DNA of 34,017 bases from the NCBI GenBank assembly GCA_031538895.1, contig JAVKLU010000038.1, positions 1-34,017 of the forward strand. Reading direction: 5' to 3'. This document shows, one piece after another, positions 1 to 8,516 of this stretch (within the stretch, counting starts at the first letter, position 1; the number at the start of each line of letters is the position of its first letter). A program made the translations under genes and the position numbers. The stretch comes from JAVKLU01 sp031538895. GTDB lineage: Bacteria > Pseudomonadota > Gammaproteobacteria > Burkholderiales > Burkholderiaceae. A model generated the notes under the pieces. It did no database searches. It had not been told where the DNA came from and saw only the letters and a program-made list of their open reading frames with translations.

Positions 1-197
1 CCCGTTTCTTTTTCAAAATTGGCGATCATGTCTTTAGGAATGTAATCAGCCCAGTTATAAAAATTTAAGACTTTTTCTTCAGATGAGACAGCGCCAGCTG
101 AGGCAGAACCAGCTGAGGCAGATTCAGACGAATTTTTTTTACCACATGCAACGACCGAAAGAACGCAAAACACAGCAATAAATAGAGATTTTTTCAT
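1..197 (-). CDS. Polyamine-type ABC transporter substrate-binding lipoprotein (5' part only)
   Basis: Only the first 65 codons lie in the window; the rest runs off the left edge. The ATG at 197-195 follows a GGAG ribosome site nine bases upstream. The protein starts with a positively charged, hydrophobic signal peptide ending in a lipobox (VVAC, Cys18), so it should be a lipid-anchored periplasmic protein. A low-complexity Ser/Ala/Gly linker follows (SASAGSASAGA, encoded by a 15-bp direct duplication), and then the mature start LNFYNWADYI, which closely resembles the beginning of PotD/PotF, the spermidine/putrescine-binding proteins. Known for the family: capture of polyamines for an ABC importer. 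Which polyamine cannot be told from this fragment. It diverges from nothing nearby and no transporter partner is in view. Confidence 0.85.
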   Translation of the reverse strand, partial: MKKSLFIAVFCVLSVVACGKKNSSESASAGSASAGAVSSEEKVLNFYNWADYIPKDMIANFEKET

Positions 198-306
198 CAC
201 GAAGTACTCCCAAATAAATAAATAAATGCGTCTCAATTGAGCCGCCAGTGAACTGTCAATCATCGACAGAAGTATGCACCATACATAAATTACAAGGTTC
301 AACAAA

Positions 307-1758
307 CTACGCAGTTCCCCCTACGACCAAACCACCGACTTTCAAAGTCGGCTGCCCAACACCTACCGGAACCGTTTGTCCTTCTTTACCGCAGGTTCCA
401 ACACCTTCATCCATCGCTAAATCATTACCAATCATCTCGACTTGCATCAGCGATTCTGGGCCATTGCCGATCAGCGTCACGCCAAGTACCGGATAAGTGA
501 TTTTGCCATTTTCAATTTGATAGGCTTCCGATGCCGTAAATACAAATTTGCCACTGGTGATATCGACCTGCCCACCCCCAAAATTCACTGCATAAATGCC
601 GTTTTTTACCGACGCAATCATTTCTTCTTTAGTATGCGTACCAGGTTGCATATAGGTATTGGTCATGCGCGGCATCGGTAAATGTGCGTAAGATTGACGC
701 CGACCGTTACCGGTCAGCGCTTGCTTCATCAAATTGGCATTCATCACATCTTGCAAATATCCGGTCAGAATACCGTCTTCAATCAAAGTACACGATCCTG
801 TTGGTGTGCCTTCATCATCAATATTCAAAGACCCGCGCGCGTTCGCTAAGGTGCCGTCATCAACGACAGTCACGCCTTTGGCGGCCACTCGTTTGCCCAT
901 TCGATGTGCAAAAGCGCTACTGCCTTTGCGATTAAAGTCGCCTTCCAAACCATGTCCGACTGCTTCGTGCAACAAAATACCAGGCCAACCTGCACCCAAT
1001 ACGATCGGCATCGTACCGGCTTTTGCTGGCTGCGCATGTAAATTGACCAAGGCAACGCGTACCGCTTCATGCGCATACGAATCAACACGATCATTGGTAA
1101 AAAATTCATACCCCCAACGTCCGCCACCGCCGGCATGACCGCTTTGGCGTCGGCCTTTGTCTTCCACTAAAACCGTCACCGACAAACGCACTAAGGGCCG
1201 AACATCCGCGGCAACGCTGCCATCAGGGCGCATCACTAACATAAGGTCCCACTCGGCGGCCAATGACGCGTTTACTTTCTGAACTCGCGCATCATGGGCG
1301 CGGGCAACCCTGTCCAAACGATGTAACAATTCTTTTTTGGCACTACTGTCGATACTGTCCAAAGGCGAAGCCGTCGCATACAAAGATGCGCGAGAATTCA
1401 AATCGCTGGCATGCGCGTAACGCGTACCATTGCCACTTTGTGCGGCTTGTCGCACCACCGAGGCTGATTTTTGTAATGCTCCCAAAGAAATATCATCTGA
1501 ATACGACAGCGCTGATTTTTCACCGAACACCGTCCGTACCGACACGCCTTTCTCTAATGAAAAACTGCCTGACTTCACTATCGAGTCTTCTAGACTCCAG
1601 CCTTCAGAATAAGTTGATTGAAAATAAATATCGCCATACGAGATTTCTTTGCCGTTGATATTCAGATCGCGCATCACAGCACGAACTGCGTTCATCGATA
1701 AATCGTGTGCCGACAACAATTGTGTCGTGGCAATTTGCAGTGTTTGCGGAGTTGTCAT
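307..1758 (-). CDS. tldD: Metalloprotease TldD
   Basis: This is a 483-residue protein of the TldD/PmbA (peptidase U62) family, and the length is normal for TldD. The zinc-binding HExxxH motif is present as HEAVGH at residues 264-269, followed by GLEGDF, which is typical of the TldD subunit rather than TldE. Known role: TldD and TldE form a cytoplasmic heterodimeric protease that degrades unfolded peptides and matures modified peptides such as microcins; TldD carries the catalytic zinc. TldE is not in this window. The chosen ATG at 1758 overlaps the stop of a five-codon upstream reading frame produced by a 17-bp duplication. The gene lies 32 bp downstream of the SPOR-domain gene on the same strand. 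Confidence 0.96.
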   Translation of the reverse strand: MTTPQTLQIATTQLLSAHDLSMNAVRAVMRDLNINGKEISYGDIYFQSTYSEGWSLEDSIVKSGSFSLEKGVSVRTVFGEKSALSYSDDISLGALQKSASVVRQAAQSGNGTRYAHASDLNSRASLYATASPLDSIDSSAKKELLHRLDRVARAHDARVQKVNASLAAEWDLMLVMRPDGSVAADVRPLVRLSVTVLVEDKGRRQSGHAGGGGRWGYEFFTNDRVDSYAHEAVRVALVNLHAQPAKAGTMPIVLGAGWPGILLHEAVGHGLEGDFNRKGSSAFAHRMGKRVAAKGVTVVDDGTLANARGSLNIDDEGTPTGSCTLIEDGILTGYLQDVMNANLMKQALTGNGRRQSYAHLPMPRMTNTYMQPGTHTKEEMIASVKNGIYAVNFGGGQVDITSGKFVFTASEAYQIENGKITYPVLGVTLIGNGPESLMQVEMIGNDLAMDEGVGTCGKEGQTVPVGVGQPTLKVGGLVVGGTA

Positions 1759-1780
1759 TAAAGCAGAGTTGTCATTAAAG
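1750..1780 (-). repeat. 17-bp tandem duplication at the tldD start
   Basis: The 14-base string AGTTGTCATTAAAG occurs at 1750-1763 and again at 1767-1780 (plus-strand reading), so the sequence around the tldD start codon has been duplicated. On the minus strand this creates a second ATG at 1775 that opens a frame of five codons ending in TAA at 1760-1758. That stop overlaps the real tldD ATG by one base (TAATG). Confidence 0.9.
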
Positions 1781-1790
1781 AATAGGTCAG

Positions 1791-2441
1791 TTAATTTTTA
1801 ATCAAAATGCTTGAAATGCCCGCTTTTTTTAATTGACCGCGAACTGTTTCTGCATTCGTGCGCGATTCAAATCCCAAAATGCGCACACTGTGCTGGGTTT
1901 TACCGGCAATCGATAAGGTCTTTACTTCAGCATTCGCGCCATTTTTTTTCGCCGCATCGCGCAAGGCATTGGCCTTAGTTAAAGACTCAAACACACCCAA
2001 CTGAACAAAATAATGATCCATTGGTGGCTTTATAACATTGGGACTGAGCACTTTTTTAGGCGCATCATTAAGCGCTGGCTTTACGGGCACCGCGTTCGTT
2101 GGTTTTATTTGCACCACAGGTGTTGACGCGGATTCAATTTTTACGCTTGGCATTACTGATGGTGCTGCATCATCAACTTGCACATCTTGAGCGACGGGAT
2201 CACTAACCGCACCCAAAGTATTGGCATCGGATTTACTCCGTACCACTTCAACAATGACATCGTCGTTAATGGGTTGCAGCTCGGTATTAATAATCAAAGG
2301 CAAACCAAACACCGCGATCATGACTAAAACCACCAAACCAATTAATTGTCGACGCGAACGAATAATCTCGACAGAAGTTGTGGCATTCGCCCTTGTCGTA
2401 TCGCGTGCGTTTTTTTCAACTTCAGATAACTCGACAGACAT
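1791..2441 (-). CDS. SPOR-domain inner-membrane protein (DedD-like)
   Basis: This is a 216-residue protein with a short charged cytoplasmic N-terminus, one transmembrane helix at about residues 33-51, a Pro/Val/Ala-rich periplasmic linker and a C-terminal SPOR domain at about 142-215 starting HYFVQLGVF. SPOR domains bind peptidoglycan stripped of stem peptides at the division septum. The topology is that of DedD, and a gene of this kind follows folC in many beta- and gammaproteobacteria, as here (23 bp downstream of folC). The family role is in cell constriction; the exact function in this organism is inferred. The usual neighbours cvpA and purF are absent; tldD follows instead. Confidence 0.9.
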   Translation of the reverse strand: MSVELSEVEKNARDTTRANATTSVEIIRSRRQLIGLVVLVMIAVFGLPLIINTELQPINDDVIVEVVRSKSDANTLGAVSDPVAQDVQVDDAAPSVMPSVKIESASTPVVQIKPTNAVPVKPALNDAPKKVLSPNVIKPPMDHYFVQLGVFESLTKANALRDAAKKNGANAEVKTLSIAGKTQHSVRILGFESRTNAETVRGQLKKAGISSILIKN

Positions 2442-2464
2442 TAAATACGAATTAAAAAATTAAA

Positions 2465-3787
2465 TCATTCAACAGATGGCAGAACTTGGCCCACCGTCAA
2501 AAAAGAACCAAACACCAAGATTCTATCGGTCGTTGCGACTAAAGCTTTGGCGCCCGTTAACGCCAATGTGGCATCGGTATATAAATGCACTGCCGCTTTA
2601 GGCGCGATTGTTCTGATGACTTGCGCCAGCATTTGCGCCGTCGCCGCACGGGGGCTGGGCAAATCACATAAATGCCAAGCATCAATATAGGGCGCCATTT
2701 GCGTCAACATTGCGGCGTAATCTTTGTCCGCCATCACACCAAACACCGCGTGCGTATTTTGCGCAAAAGGCAAACCCATCAAATTATGGATGAGCGCCGT
2801 CATCGCATGAGGATTATGCCCAACATCCAAAATTACCGACGGCGTACCTGGCAAAATTTGAAAACGTCCTGGCCAAACCACATTGGCTAAACCTTCTCGA
2901 ATCGCTTGTTGCGAGACCGGTGCACGCGGATTCAATAATTCAATCGCGGCTAACACTCCGCTGGTGTTTTGCAACTGATGGATGCCGCGTAATGCGGGAT
3001 ACGCGTAACTTAATTTACGCCCACTCACACCGTGATAACGCCATTGCGCACCGTTTTGTTCAAGCCCATCAAAACCAAATTTTTGGGCAATCGCATAAAA
3101 CGGCGCATTCAACTCTACGGCGCGATTCACAACACTTTTAGGTGGATCGGTATCGGTGCACACCACAGGTACACCCGAGCGAAAAATACCGGCTTTTTCC
3201 GCGCCAATTGCCTCACGCGTATCGCCCAAAAAATTTTGATGATCCAGGTCTATCGGAGTAATCAAACATAAATCAGGATCAATGATATTGACCGCGTCCA
3301 AACGCCCGCCCAACCCAACCTCCAAAATCACAATATCCAAGGGGTTTTGCGTGAAGGCCCAAAAAATTGCTAAGGTTGTGAATTCAAAATAAGTCAACTC
3401 CGTTGGCGTCGTACTGCGGGCCTGATTTTGCGCCTGATTCTGAGCCTCTGCAACAGCACTAAAACCTTGCGCCAATAACTGATCATCCAGCATTCGCCCA
3501 TTCACACGCCCGCGTTCATTAAATATTTTTAAATGGGGCGACGAATACAGCGCGGTGCGGTAGCCCGCACATTGATAAATTTTTGCCAACAAGGCCGCAG
3601 AGGACCCTTTACCATTGGTTCCCGCGACCGTAATCACCAGTGGCGCCAATCGTGGCAAAGCCAACTTTGTCAGCACTCGCCCAATTCGTTCTAAGCCTAA
3701 TTCAATATGATTAGGGTTCAGCGATTCGAGATGACTTAACCATTCTTGACAACTGCGGGAGACCATATTTTTTTGTGACACGCGCAA
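2465..3787 (-). CDS. folC: Bifunctional folylpolyglutamate synthase / dihydrofolate synthase
   Basis: This 440-residue Mur-ligase-family enzyme adds glutamate to dihydropteroate and to folates, using ATP, in the cytoplasm. The ATP-binding loop TVAGTNGKGSS is at residues 53-63, followed by the family's substrate segment YSSPHLKIFNERGRVNG at about 81-97. A DVGHNPHA segment lies in the C-terminal domain. A small glutamine/asparagine-rich stretch (QNQAQNQA, 116-123) comes from a short DNA repeat and is probably a surface-loop expansion. The start ATG at 3787 is directly next to the stop of the P-II gene, so translation is probably coupled; ATG at codon 8 is an alternative start. The usual accD upstream neighbour is replaced by the P-II gene. 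Confidence 0.96.
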   Translation of the reverse strand: MRVSQKNMVSRSCQEWLSHLESLNPNHIELGLERIGRVLTKLALPRLAPLVITVAGTNGKGSSAALLAKIYQCAGYRTALYSSPHLKIFNERGRVNGRMLDDQLLAQGFSAVAEAQNQAQNQARSTTPTELTYFEFTTLAIFWAFTQNPLDIVILEVGLGGRLDAVNIIDPDLCLITPIDLDHQNFLGDTREAIGAEKAGIFRSGVPVVCTDTDPPKSVVNRAVELNAPFYAIAQKFGFDGLEQNGAQWRYHGVSGRKLSYAYPALRGIHQLQNTSGVLAAIELLNPRAPVSQQAIREGLANVVWPGRFQILPGTPSVILDVGHNPHAMTALIHNLMGLPFAQNTHAVFGVMADKDYAAMLTQMAPYIDAWHLCDLPSPRAATAQMLAQVIRTIAPKAAVHLYTDATLALTGAKALVATTDRILVFGSFLTVGQVLPSVE

Positions 3788-4126
3788 CTAGATGGCTTGT
3801 GGCCCGTTTTCACCAGTGCGAATCCGAATGACTTGTTCGACTGGTGTGACAAAAATCTTGCCGTCACCAATTTTGCCTGTGCGCGCCGCTTTGATAATCG
3901 CCTCTATGGCCATTTCTACCATCGAATCATCAATCACCAATTCAATTTTTACTTTTGGTAAAAAATCAACCACGTATTCTGCACCTCGATACAGTTCGGT
4001 ATGACCTTTTTGCCGCCCAAAACCACGCACTTCGGTTACGGTTAAACCGCTCACACCGCTGTCGGCAAGTGCTTCTCGAACCTCATCCAATTTGAAGGGT
4101 TTAATAATCGCAATAATTTGTTTCAT
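3788..4126 (-). CDS. glnB: Nitrogen regulatory P-II protein
   Basis: The 112-residue product is a P-II signal transducer, a trimer that senses 2-oxoglutarate, ATP/ADP and (through uridylylation) glutamine, and controls targets such as GlnE, NtrB or AmtB. The T-loop is intact with Tyr51, the uridylylation site, in GAEYVVDFLPK. The C-terminal signature TGKIGDGKIFV is also intact. The ATG at 4126 gives the normal family length and start (MKQIIAIIKPFK); a longer frame opens with GTG at 4174 but adds residues foreign to the family. No strong ribosome site is visible. GlnB and GlnK cannot be separated reliably from sequence; no amtB is adjacent, which mildly favours GlnB. The stop abuts the folC start with no gap. 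Confidence 0.93.
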   Translation of the reverse strand: MKQIIAIIKPFKLDEVREALADSGVSGLTVTEVRGFGRQKGHTELYRGAEYVVDFLPKVKIELVIDDSMVEMAIEAIIKAARTGKIGDGKIFVTPVEQVIRIRTGENGPQAI

Positions 4127-4220
4127 AGCAGTAAATAGGATAAAAAATAAAAATAAATGGCAACTTTGCGACACTACGATCCCATCTTACAACATGCAAT
4201 TACGATAAATCTAAATTTAT

Positions 4221-5249
4221 TTAGATAAAAACTCGCTTATATCGTAACAATAGATTTTCAACGAATAAACGAGGCGCCAAAGTATGCTCGGACATACGTC
4301 GCAATTCGAGTAGCTCACGCAAAAACAACTCTGTCCGCGCGGTCTCGGTTCTTTGTGTTAATTGCTTAAGCTTGGCGCGCTGTTGCGGAAAATAACGTAA
4401 CTGATCACTGTGCTGCAGCAGGCAGACATCAGTCATCCATTTTTGAACCACCTGAATAATGTCGAGGGTTTCGTATTTGGAAAGTTCCGCCGCCATATCC
4501 AAAATGTGTGGCGATTCAGGATGCGCTAAAACATGTAAAAACTGTTCTAAAAAAACAGCATAGCCAGGATTTTTCTCCAAGCGTTGCAGCAGCGCAACCG
4601 GACAATAGGATTCTGCCGCTAATAAATTCGTATGCTGATCTAATTTTTTGCTGTGCAGCCAATTCAAAGCTTCTTCTTGTTTCGGCGCACGCAGTGATAA
4701 CTGTGTACAGCGCGAAATAATCGTTGGCAGCAAATGATGAATTTGATGCGACAACAATAAGAAAATCGTATTCGCTGGCGGTTCTTCTAGTGTTTTTAAG
4801 AGCGCGTTTGCCGCAATCGCATTCATTGACTCTGCCGGCGCAACCACGATCACGCGGCCTTGTGAGGTGTGTGGACTGGTATAAATCGAGCTCACCAAAC
4901 CGCGCACTTGATTCACATCAATGTCTTTGGACGGTTTTTTTTTCTCGTCGCTTTTTTTATCATCAGTTTCAGCGTCTTCAATCCCCCACAAAGCGCGTTG
5001 CGCGGGCGCAATCAACAAATGATAGTCAGGATGATTGTGGCTGTTTAACCACAAACAACCATCACAATGATGACACGCAAAACCTTGCTCAGTCGGGCGC
5101 TCGCACAATAAGGCACGCGCCAATAAATCAACAAAAATCCATTTGCCGATTCCGCGTTCGCCATGTATCAATAATGCATGACCTTGCGCACGGACTTTTC
5201 CTTTCAGCGTTTGCCACGCGTCTTGATGCCAGGCAAAAAGTTCGCTCAT
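4221..5249 (-). CDS. holB: DNA polymerase III delta' subunit
   Basis: This 342-residue protein is the delta' subunit of the clamp loader. It shows the three features of HolB: a degenerate nucleotide-binding loop (GERGIGKW, 30-37, lacking the canonical GKT/S, as expected since delta' does not hydrolyse ATP), a zinc-binding cysteine cluster (C49, C59, C62, C65) and the SRC motif at residues 179-181 that supplies the arginine finger to the neighbouring subunit. A lysine/aspartate-rich stretch at about 92-111 is an unusual low-complexity insertion between the zinc module and the next helix. The start overlaps the end of tmk by four bases, so the two are co-transcribed and probably translationally coupled; tmk-holB adjacency is the standard bacterial arrangement. 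Confidence 0.95.
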   Translation of the reverse strand: MSELFAWHQDAWQTLKGKVRAQGHALLIHGERGIGKWIFVDLLARALLCERPTEQGFACHHCDGCLWLNSHNHPDYHLLIAPAQRALWGIEDAETDDKKSDEKKKPSKDIDVNQVRGLVSSIYTSPHTSQGRVIVVAPAESMNAIAANALLKTLEEPPANTIFLLLSHQIHHLLPTIISRCTQLSLRAPKQEEALNWLHSKKLDQHTNLLAAESYCPVALLQRLEKNPGYAVFLEQFLHVLAHPESPHILDMAAELSKYETLDIIQVVQKWMTDVCLLQHSDQLRYFPQQRAKLKQLTQRTETARTELFLRELLELRRMSEHTLAPRLFVENLLLRYKRVFI

Positions 5250-5896
5250 AGCTTAAACAAACGACTGATACGTTCGGCAATCAAAGCGGAAATCACCGCC
5301 GGTGATTGCTGCGCATCCAGCACACAAAAACGTTCGGGATATAGATTCGCCAATTGTAAATATGCGGCTCGAACCCGCACAAAAAAAACTTCGTCTTGTC
5401 GTTCAAAACGGTCTAGAACCTGACGAGTAGACGTTTCAAATAAATTAATCTGAAACTCTCCGCCCTCAATTCGTTTTTTTGCGGTCCGTGGCGGCAGATC
5501 AAAAACAAAAGTTAAATCAGGGCGCAAATCATTTTGGCACCATTGCTCCAAAATCCCGACTGCGTCAAATCCCAGACCACGTCCTGCGCCTTGATAGGCA
5601 TAACTTGCCTCGGTGAAACGATCTGAAATCACCCACACTCCTGCGGCCAATTTAGGACGGATAATTTGCGCCAAATGTTCGGCACGCGCTGCAAATGCTA
5701 AGAGTGCTTCGGTGCGCGGATCCATTTCACGCGCAATCAATAGCGCTCGAATTTCCTCGCCCAACGGCGTTCCACCAGGCTCCCGCGTGGCGACGCTTTC
5801 GATCTGATGGCGCTCTAAAAATGCCTGCAATTGAGCCACATGGCTGGATTTCCCCGCGCCATCGATTCCTTCAAATGTAATGAAGCGTCCGTTCAT
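5246..5896 (-). CDS. tmk: Thymidylate kinase
   Basis: This 216-residue enzyme phosphorylates dTMP to dTDP with ATP, an essential step of dTTP synthesis. Visible motifs are the P-loop at residues 10-18 (GIDGAGKSS), the substrate-binding REPGGTPLGE at about 38-47, and the DR motif (92-93) followed by SYAYQGAGRGL, which contacts the dTMP phosphate and base. Length is normal. It overlaps mltG upstream and holB downstream by four bases each, forming a tight mltG-tmk-holB operon that is conserved across proteobacteria. Confidence 0.97.
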   Translation of the reverse strand: MNGRFITFEGIDGAGKSSHVAQLQAFLERHQIESVATREPGGTPLGEEIRALLIAREMDPRTEALLAFAARAEHLAQIIRPKLAAGVWVISDRFTEASYAYQGAGRGLGFDAVGILEQWCQNDLRPDLTFVFDLPPRTAKKRIEGGEFQINLFETSTRQVLDRFERQDEVFFVRVRAAYLQLANLYPERFCVLDAQQSPAVISALIAERISRLFKL

Positions 5897-6921
5897 CGTT
5901 TTAATTGAAATTTTTTAACTGCTTGATTATGCGTTTCGAGCTTATCCGAAAAAAAACTTCGACCATTGCCTTGTGCCACAAAATATAAGGCTTTAATTTT
6001 TGCCGGACAACTGGTCGCCGCTAAAGCGGCTTCGCCAGGCAAGGCGATGGGCGTTGGGGGAAGCCCCGCCCGCGTATACGAGTTATAGGGGGTATCGCGC
6101 AACAAATCAACTTTGCGCAAATTACCATCAAATGCACTACCCATTCCATAAATCACCGTAGGGTCAGTTTGTAAACGCATCCCCACACGCAGGCGATTGG
6201 TAAAGACGGCCGCGACTTTATCGCGGTCTTCAGGCGCACCCGTTTCTTTTTCAACAATCGAACTCAAAATTAAGAGTTGTTCCAGGTTTTCTAGCGGGGT
6301 GTCGGGACAACGTTTTTGCCACGCCATTTCCAATTTCTTTTGCATCGTGCTGTAAGCCATTTTGTACAGGGTCAAATCACTACTGCCTTTTTCGACGGAA
6401 TAGGTACTGGGAAAAAATTGTCCCTCTGCATATTTTTCTTGTGGATTGATTTTGCTGATTAACTCCAAATCAGACCAGCTCGCGGTGTCATGCGCAAGGC
6501 CGGCTTGCGCATCAATTTGATCCCGCATTTGCCCAAAGCGCCATCCTTCAGGAATGCTCACGCGCACTTTTATACGTTCCGATGAGTTAATTAAATTTAA
6601 AAACTCTATTGGCGAAAGTCGCGCAGGCACGACGTAGTAACCTGGCTTTACCGTCGTATTTTTTCGATTGAGGGCGGCTAAGCCTCGAAACAAAGTCAAG
6701 TCAAAATCAGCGCCTTCATTGACCATCCTGATCGCGACTTTTTCTGCGCTATCCCCGCTTTTCACTTGCACTTCGCGATGCGGCATTACGACAGGATGAC
6801 TCGCCCACCACCACAAACTCAAGCTCAGCAGAATCAGCAATAGCGCCCCCCCCCCTAACATCGCAGCGAGCCCAAACATTATTTTTTTGTAACGCGGATA
6901 AATACTCACAAAATGATTCAT
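5893..6921 (-). CDS. mltG: Endolytic murein transglycosylase MltG
   Basis: This is a 342-residue YceG/MltG protein. A single transmembrane helix (about 16-40) anchors it in the inner membrane with the catalytic part in the periplasm. A LysM-like segment follows (about 48-105). The catalytic motif SSIVEKETG has Glu224, aligned with the catalytic Glu218 of the E. coli enzyme, and downstream RLQTDPTVIYG and DTPYNSYTRAGLPP are diagnostic. Known role: cleavage inside nascent glycan strands, terminating their elongation. It is the first gene of the mltG-tmk-holB set and begins only about 40 bp after the 3' end of rnpB on the same strand. Confidence 0.96.
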   Translation of the reverse strand: MNHFVSIYPRYKKIMFGLAAMLGGGALLLILLSLSLWWWASHPVVMPHREVQVKSGDSAEKVAIRMVNEGADFDLTLFRGLAALNRKNTTVKPGYYVVPARLSPIEFLNLINSSERIKVRVSIPEGWRFGQMRDQIDAQAGLAHDTASWSDLELISKINPQEKYAEGQFFPSTYSVEKGSSDLTLYKMAYSTMQKKLEMAWQKRCPDTPLENLEQLLILSSIVEKETGAPEDRDKVAAVFTNRLRVGMRLQTDPTVIYGMGSAFDGNLRKVDLLRDTPYNSYTRAGLPPTPIALPGEAALAATSCPAKIKALYFVAQGNGRSFFSDKLETHNQAVKKFQLKR

Positions 6922-6961
6922 TTTTTATTTTGACCGATAGCACAGCAAATAATAAAAACGA

Positions 6962-7283
6962 GCAAAGAGTAAACATTAGGCTGGATTCTGTGCGCGAGTG
7001 ACCTCGCTGACAATCATTCCTCTATGCGCCTGATTACCCAAACGCTCTAGCTTCCTACCCGCACACTTGGCGAGCCGCCTCAACGTGTGCCTACTTGAAA
7101 TTGCTCCAGATGGAGGTTGCCGCGTTTCACCCTTTGATTGACATCAAAGACTCGTCTCTGTGGCCCTATTCCTTGTCTCACGACAGAAGGCTGTTAGCCT
7201 TCATCCTGCTCTGCGGAGTCCAGACCTTCCTCCCGCATATCCATTACAAATACACCGGCGATTGTCTTGCCTACTCTTTGCCG
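6962..7283 (-). ncRNA. rnpB: RNase P RNA (class A)
   Basis: Read on the minus strand, this segment contains the conserved blocks of bacterial type A RNase P RNA: GACAATCGCCGG near the 5' end, GAGGAAGGTCTGGACTCC (conserved region I) around 7216-7233, GGGTGAAACGCGG in the middle, AGAGGAATGATTGTC, and ACAGAATCCAGCC (conserved region V) near the 3' end. The ends are set by helix P1: GCAAAGAGTA at 7281-7272 pairs perfectly with TACTCTTTGC at 6971-6962. The RNA is the catalytic subunit that removes 5' leaders from tRNA precursors. At about 320 nt it is shorter than the E. coli RNA (377 nt), suggesting shortened peripheral helices. A T-rich stretch follows the 3' end. Confidence 0.96.
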
Positions 7284-7612
7284 GACGCATTATAAATAGC
7301 CCAAACAAATAGGGTGAAATTACTGTGTCAGTATTTTGTAACAGCAGGGCGGATAATCACATGCACATTTTGCTAAAGCATTACGAGATCACCATAGCTC
7401 ATCGCTAATGTTAGTAATGTTAAAGATGCGCTGATGCGTATTGAGCGAGCTTAAGTAAAAAAATACAAATTCTGGGTTTTGATTTGCAATAACGAAATCT
7501 GACTTTTTGATAAATTGAGTAAAATCTATCCTCTTCAAATCTCGAATCAATACTCCTATCTCAGTAGGTATCGTCTCGAAATCAACCGCTGTTAACTTAT
7601 TTGCTATCGAAT
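7284..7612. other. Divergent intergenic region between rnpB and sdhC
   Basis: About 330 bp separate the divergently read rnpB and sdhC. Besides the rnpB promoter I see no gene and no strong hairpin. The region must hold the promoter and leader of the sdh operon. A possible pair is TTGCAA with TGATAA about 18 bases further on (near 7490-7515), but this is a weak guess. The sdhC start has no clear Shine-Dalgarno sequence. Confidence 0.4.
7289..7294 (-). promoter_or_regulatory. -10 box of the rnpB promoter
   Basis: A perfect TATAAT lies on the minus strand seven bases upstream of the 5' end deduced from helix P1 (about 7283). A -35 hexamer at the expected distance (about 7312-7317) is poor, so only the -10 is called. 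Confidence 0.65.
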
Positions 7613-8029
7613 ATGTCTGATCCTGTTCAAACTACGGCAGCGCGTATGCCACGTAAAGAATTCCGCAATATTGGCATTGCGGATTTGCGCCACTATCGCC
7701 TGCCCTTGCCTGGCCTCTTGTCCATTTTTCATCGCATCAGCGGCCTGCTCTTATTCATTGCATTGCCATTTTTGGCGTACTTGCTTAAGGAAAGCCTCAC
7801 TTCAGAATCGACCTATTACTACATGACCGGAATTTTGTCGCACCCGATCATTAAATTGATCGTTTGGGGTTTAGCTTGGGCCTTCTTACACCACATGTGC
7901 GCGGGAGTTCGCCATCTTTTTTTAGACGCCCACATTGGTTTAGCAAAAAAATCTGCGCAACGCTCGTCGGTAATTGTTTTTATAGTCAGCATTGGATTAA
8001 CGCTGGCGGCATCAATCCTCATTTGGTAA
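7613..8029 (+). CDS. sdhC: Succinate dehydrogenase cytochrome b556 subunit
   Basis: This is a 138-residue membrane anchor of complex II with three hydrophobic helices. Ser37 and Arg41 in SIFHRISG match the quinone-site residues Ser27/Arg31 of E. coli SdhC. His94 in LHHMCAGVRH matches the heme b ligand His84. With SdhD it binds heme b and ubiquinone and attaches SdhAB to the inner membrane. The ATG at 7613 is chosen over an in-frame TTG at 7601 because it gives the usual MSD-type N-terminus; neither has a good ribosome site. It is the first gene of the sdhCDAB operon. Confidence 0.94.
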   Translation: MSDPVQTTAARMPRKEFRNIGIADLRHYRLPLPGLLSIFHRISGLLLFIALPFLAYLLKESLTSESTYYYMTGILSHPIIKLIVWGLAWAFLHHMCAGVRHLFLDAHIGLAKKSAQRSSVIVFIVSIGLTLAASILIW

Positions 8030-8144
8030 GCCGCACTTACACTGAATCTGGCGATTAAAGAATTGAGCCCATCCACTGAACTCCTCACCATTTAGACCCC
8101 ATACCGTCTCTTTCAAACACCGGTTTTAGAATTTAAGGATCACT

Positions 8145-8516
8145 ATGAGTAAAACTGCCAAATTTATCGCCCCGCGACGTGTCACCACAGGAGCTCATTA
8201 CGGCACTCGTGATTGGTTGGCGCAGCGTTTGACGGCCTTGTTAATGCTTGCGTACTTTGTCGTTTTAATCGTCAGCTATAGCTTGTCATCAGCGCACGGC
8301 TATGAAGCTTGGGCGGGTTTGTTTGCACAAAACTGGTTTAAATTATTCAGCGTCGCGGTGTTTGTCGGTCTGGCTTACCATGCCTGGATTGGTGTGCGTG
8401 ATATCTGGATGGATTACGTCAAACCGTTAAAACTGCGCATATTGTTACATTTATTTTCGATTGCGTGGCTGATTGCCTGCCTCGTTTGGGTCATTCAAAT
8501 TTTGTGGAGAGTGTGA
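8145..8516 (+). CDS. sdhD: Succinate dehydrogenase membrane anchor subunit
   Basis: The 123-residue second membrane anchor of complex II has three transmembrane helices (about 30-48, 64-84 and 97-118). In YHAWIGVRDIWMDYV, His79 and Tyr91 have the same 12-residue spacing as the heme ligand His71 and the quinone-contacting Tyr83 of E. coli SdhD. AGGA lies seven bases before the ATG. The TGA stop overlaps the sdhA ATG by one base (TGATG), so translation of the flavoprotein is probably coupled to this gene. Confidence 0.94.
   Translation: MSKTAKFIAPRRVTTGAHYGTRDWLAQRLTALLMLAYFVVLIVSYSLSSAHGYEAWAGLFAQNWFKLFSVAVFVGLAYHAWIGVRDIWMDYVKPLKLRILLHLFSIAWLIACLVWVIQILWRV

Noticed and set aside
4127..4174. 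Longer GTG start for the P-II protein
   Set aside because: It adds 16 hydrophobic residues not found in P-II proteins, which start at the MKQIIAIIKPFK-type sequence.
4209..4226. AT-rich palindrome ATCTAAAT-TT-ATTTAGAT at the holB stop, as terminator
   Set aside because: The stem is short and only A/T, with no clear T-run; too weak to call.
7095..7295. Open frame on the plus strand in the rnpB region
   Set aside because: It is the complement of the structured RNase P RNA, whose conserved blocks and P1 helix explain the sequence.
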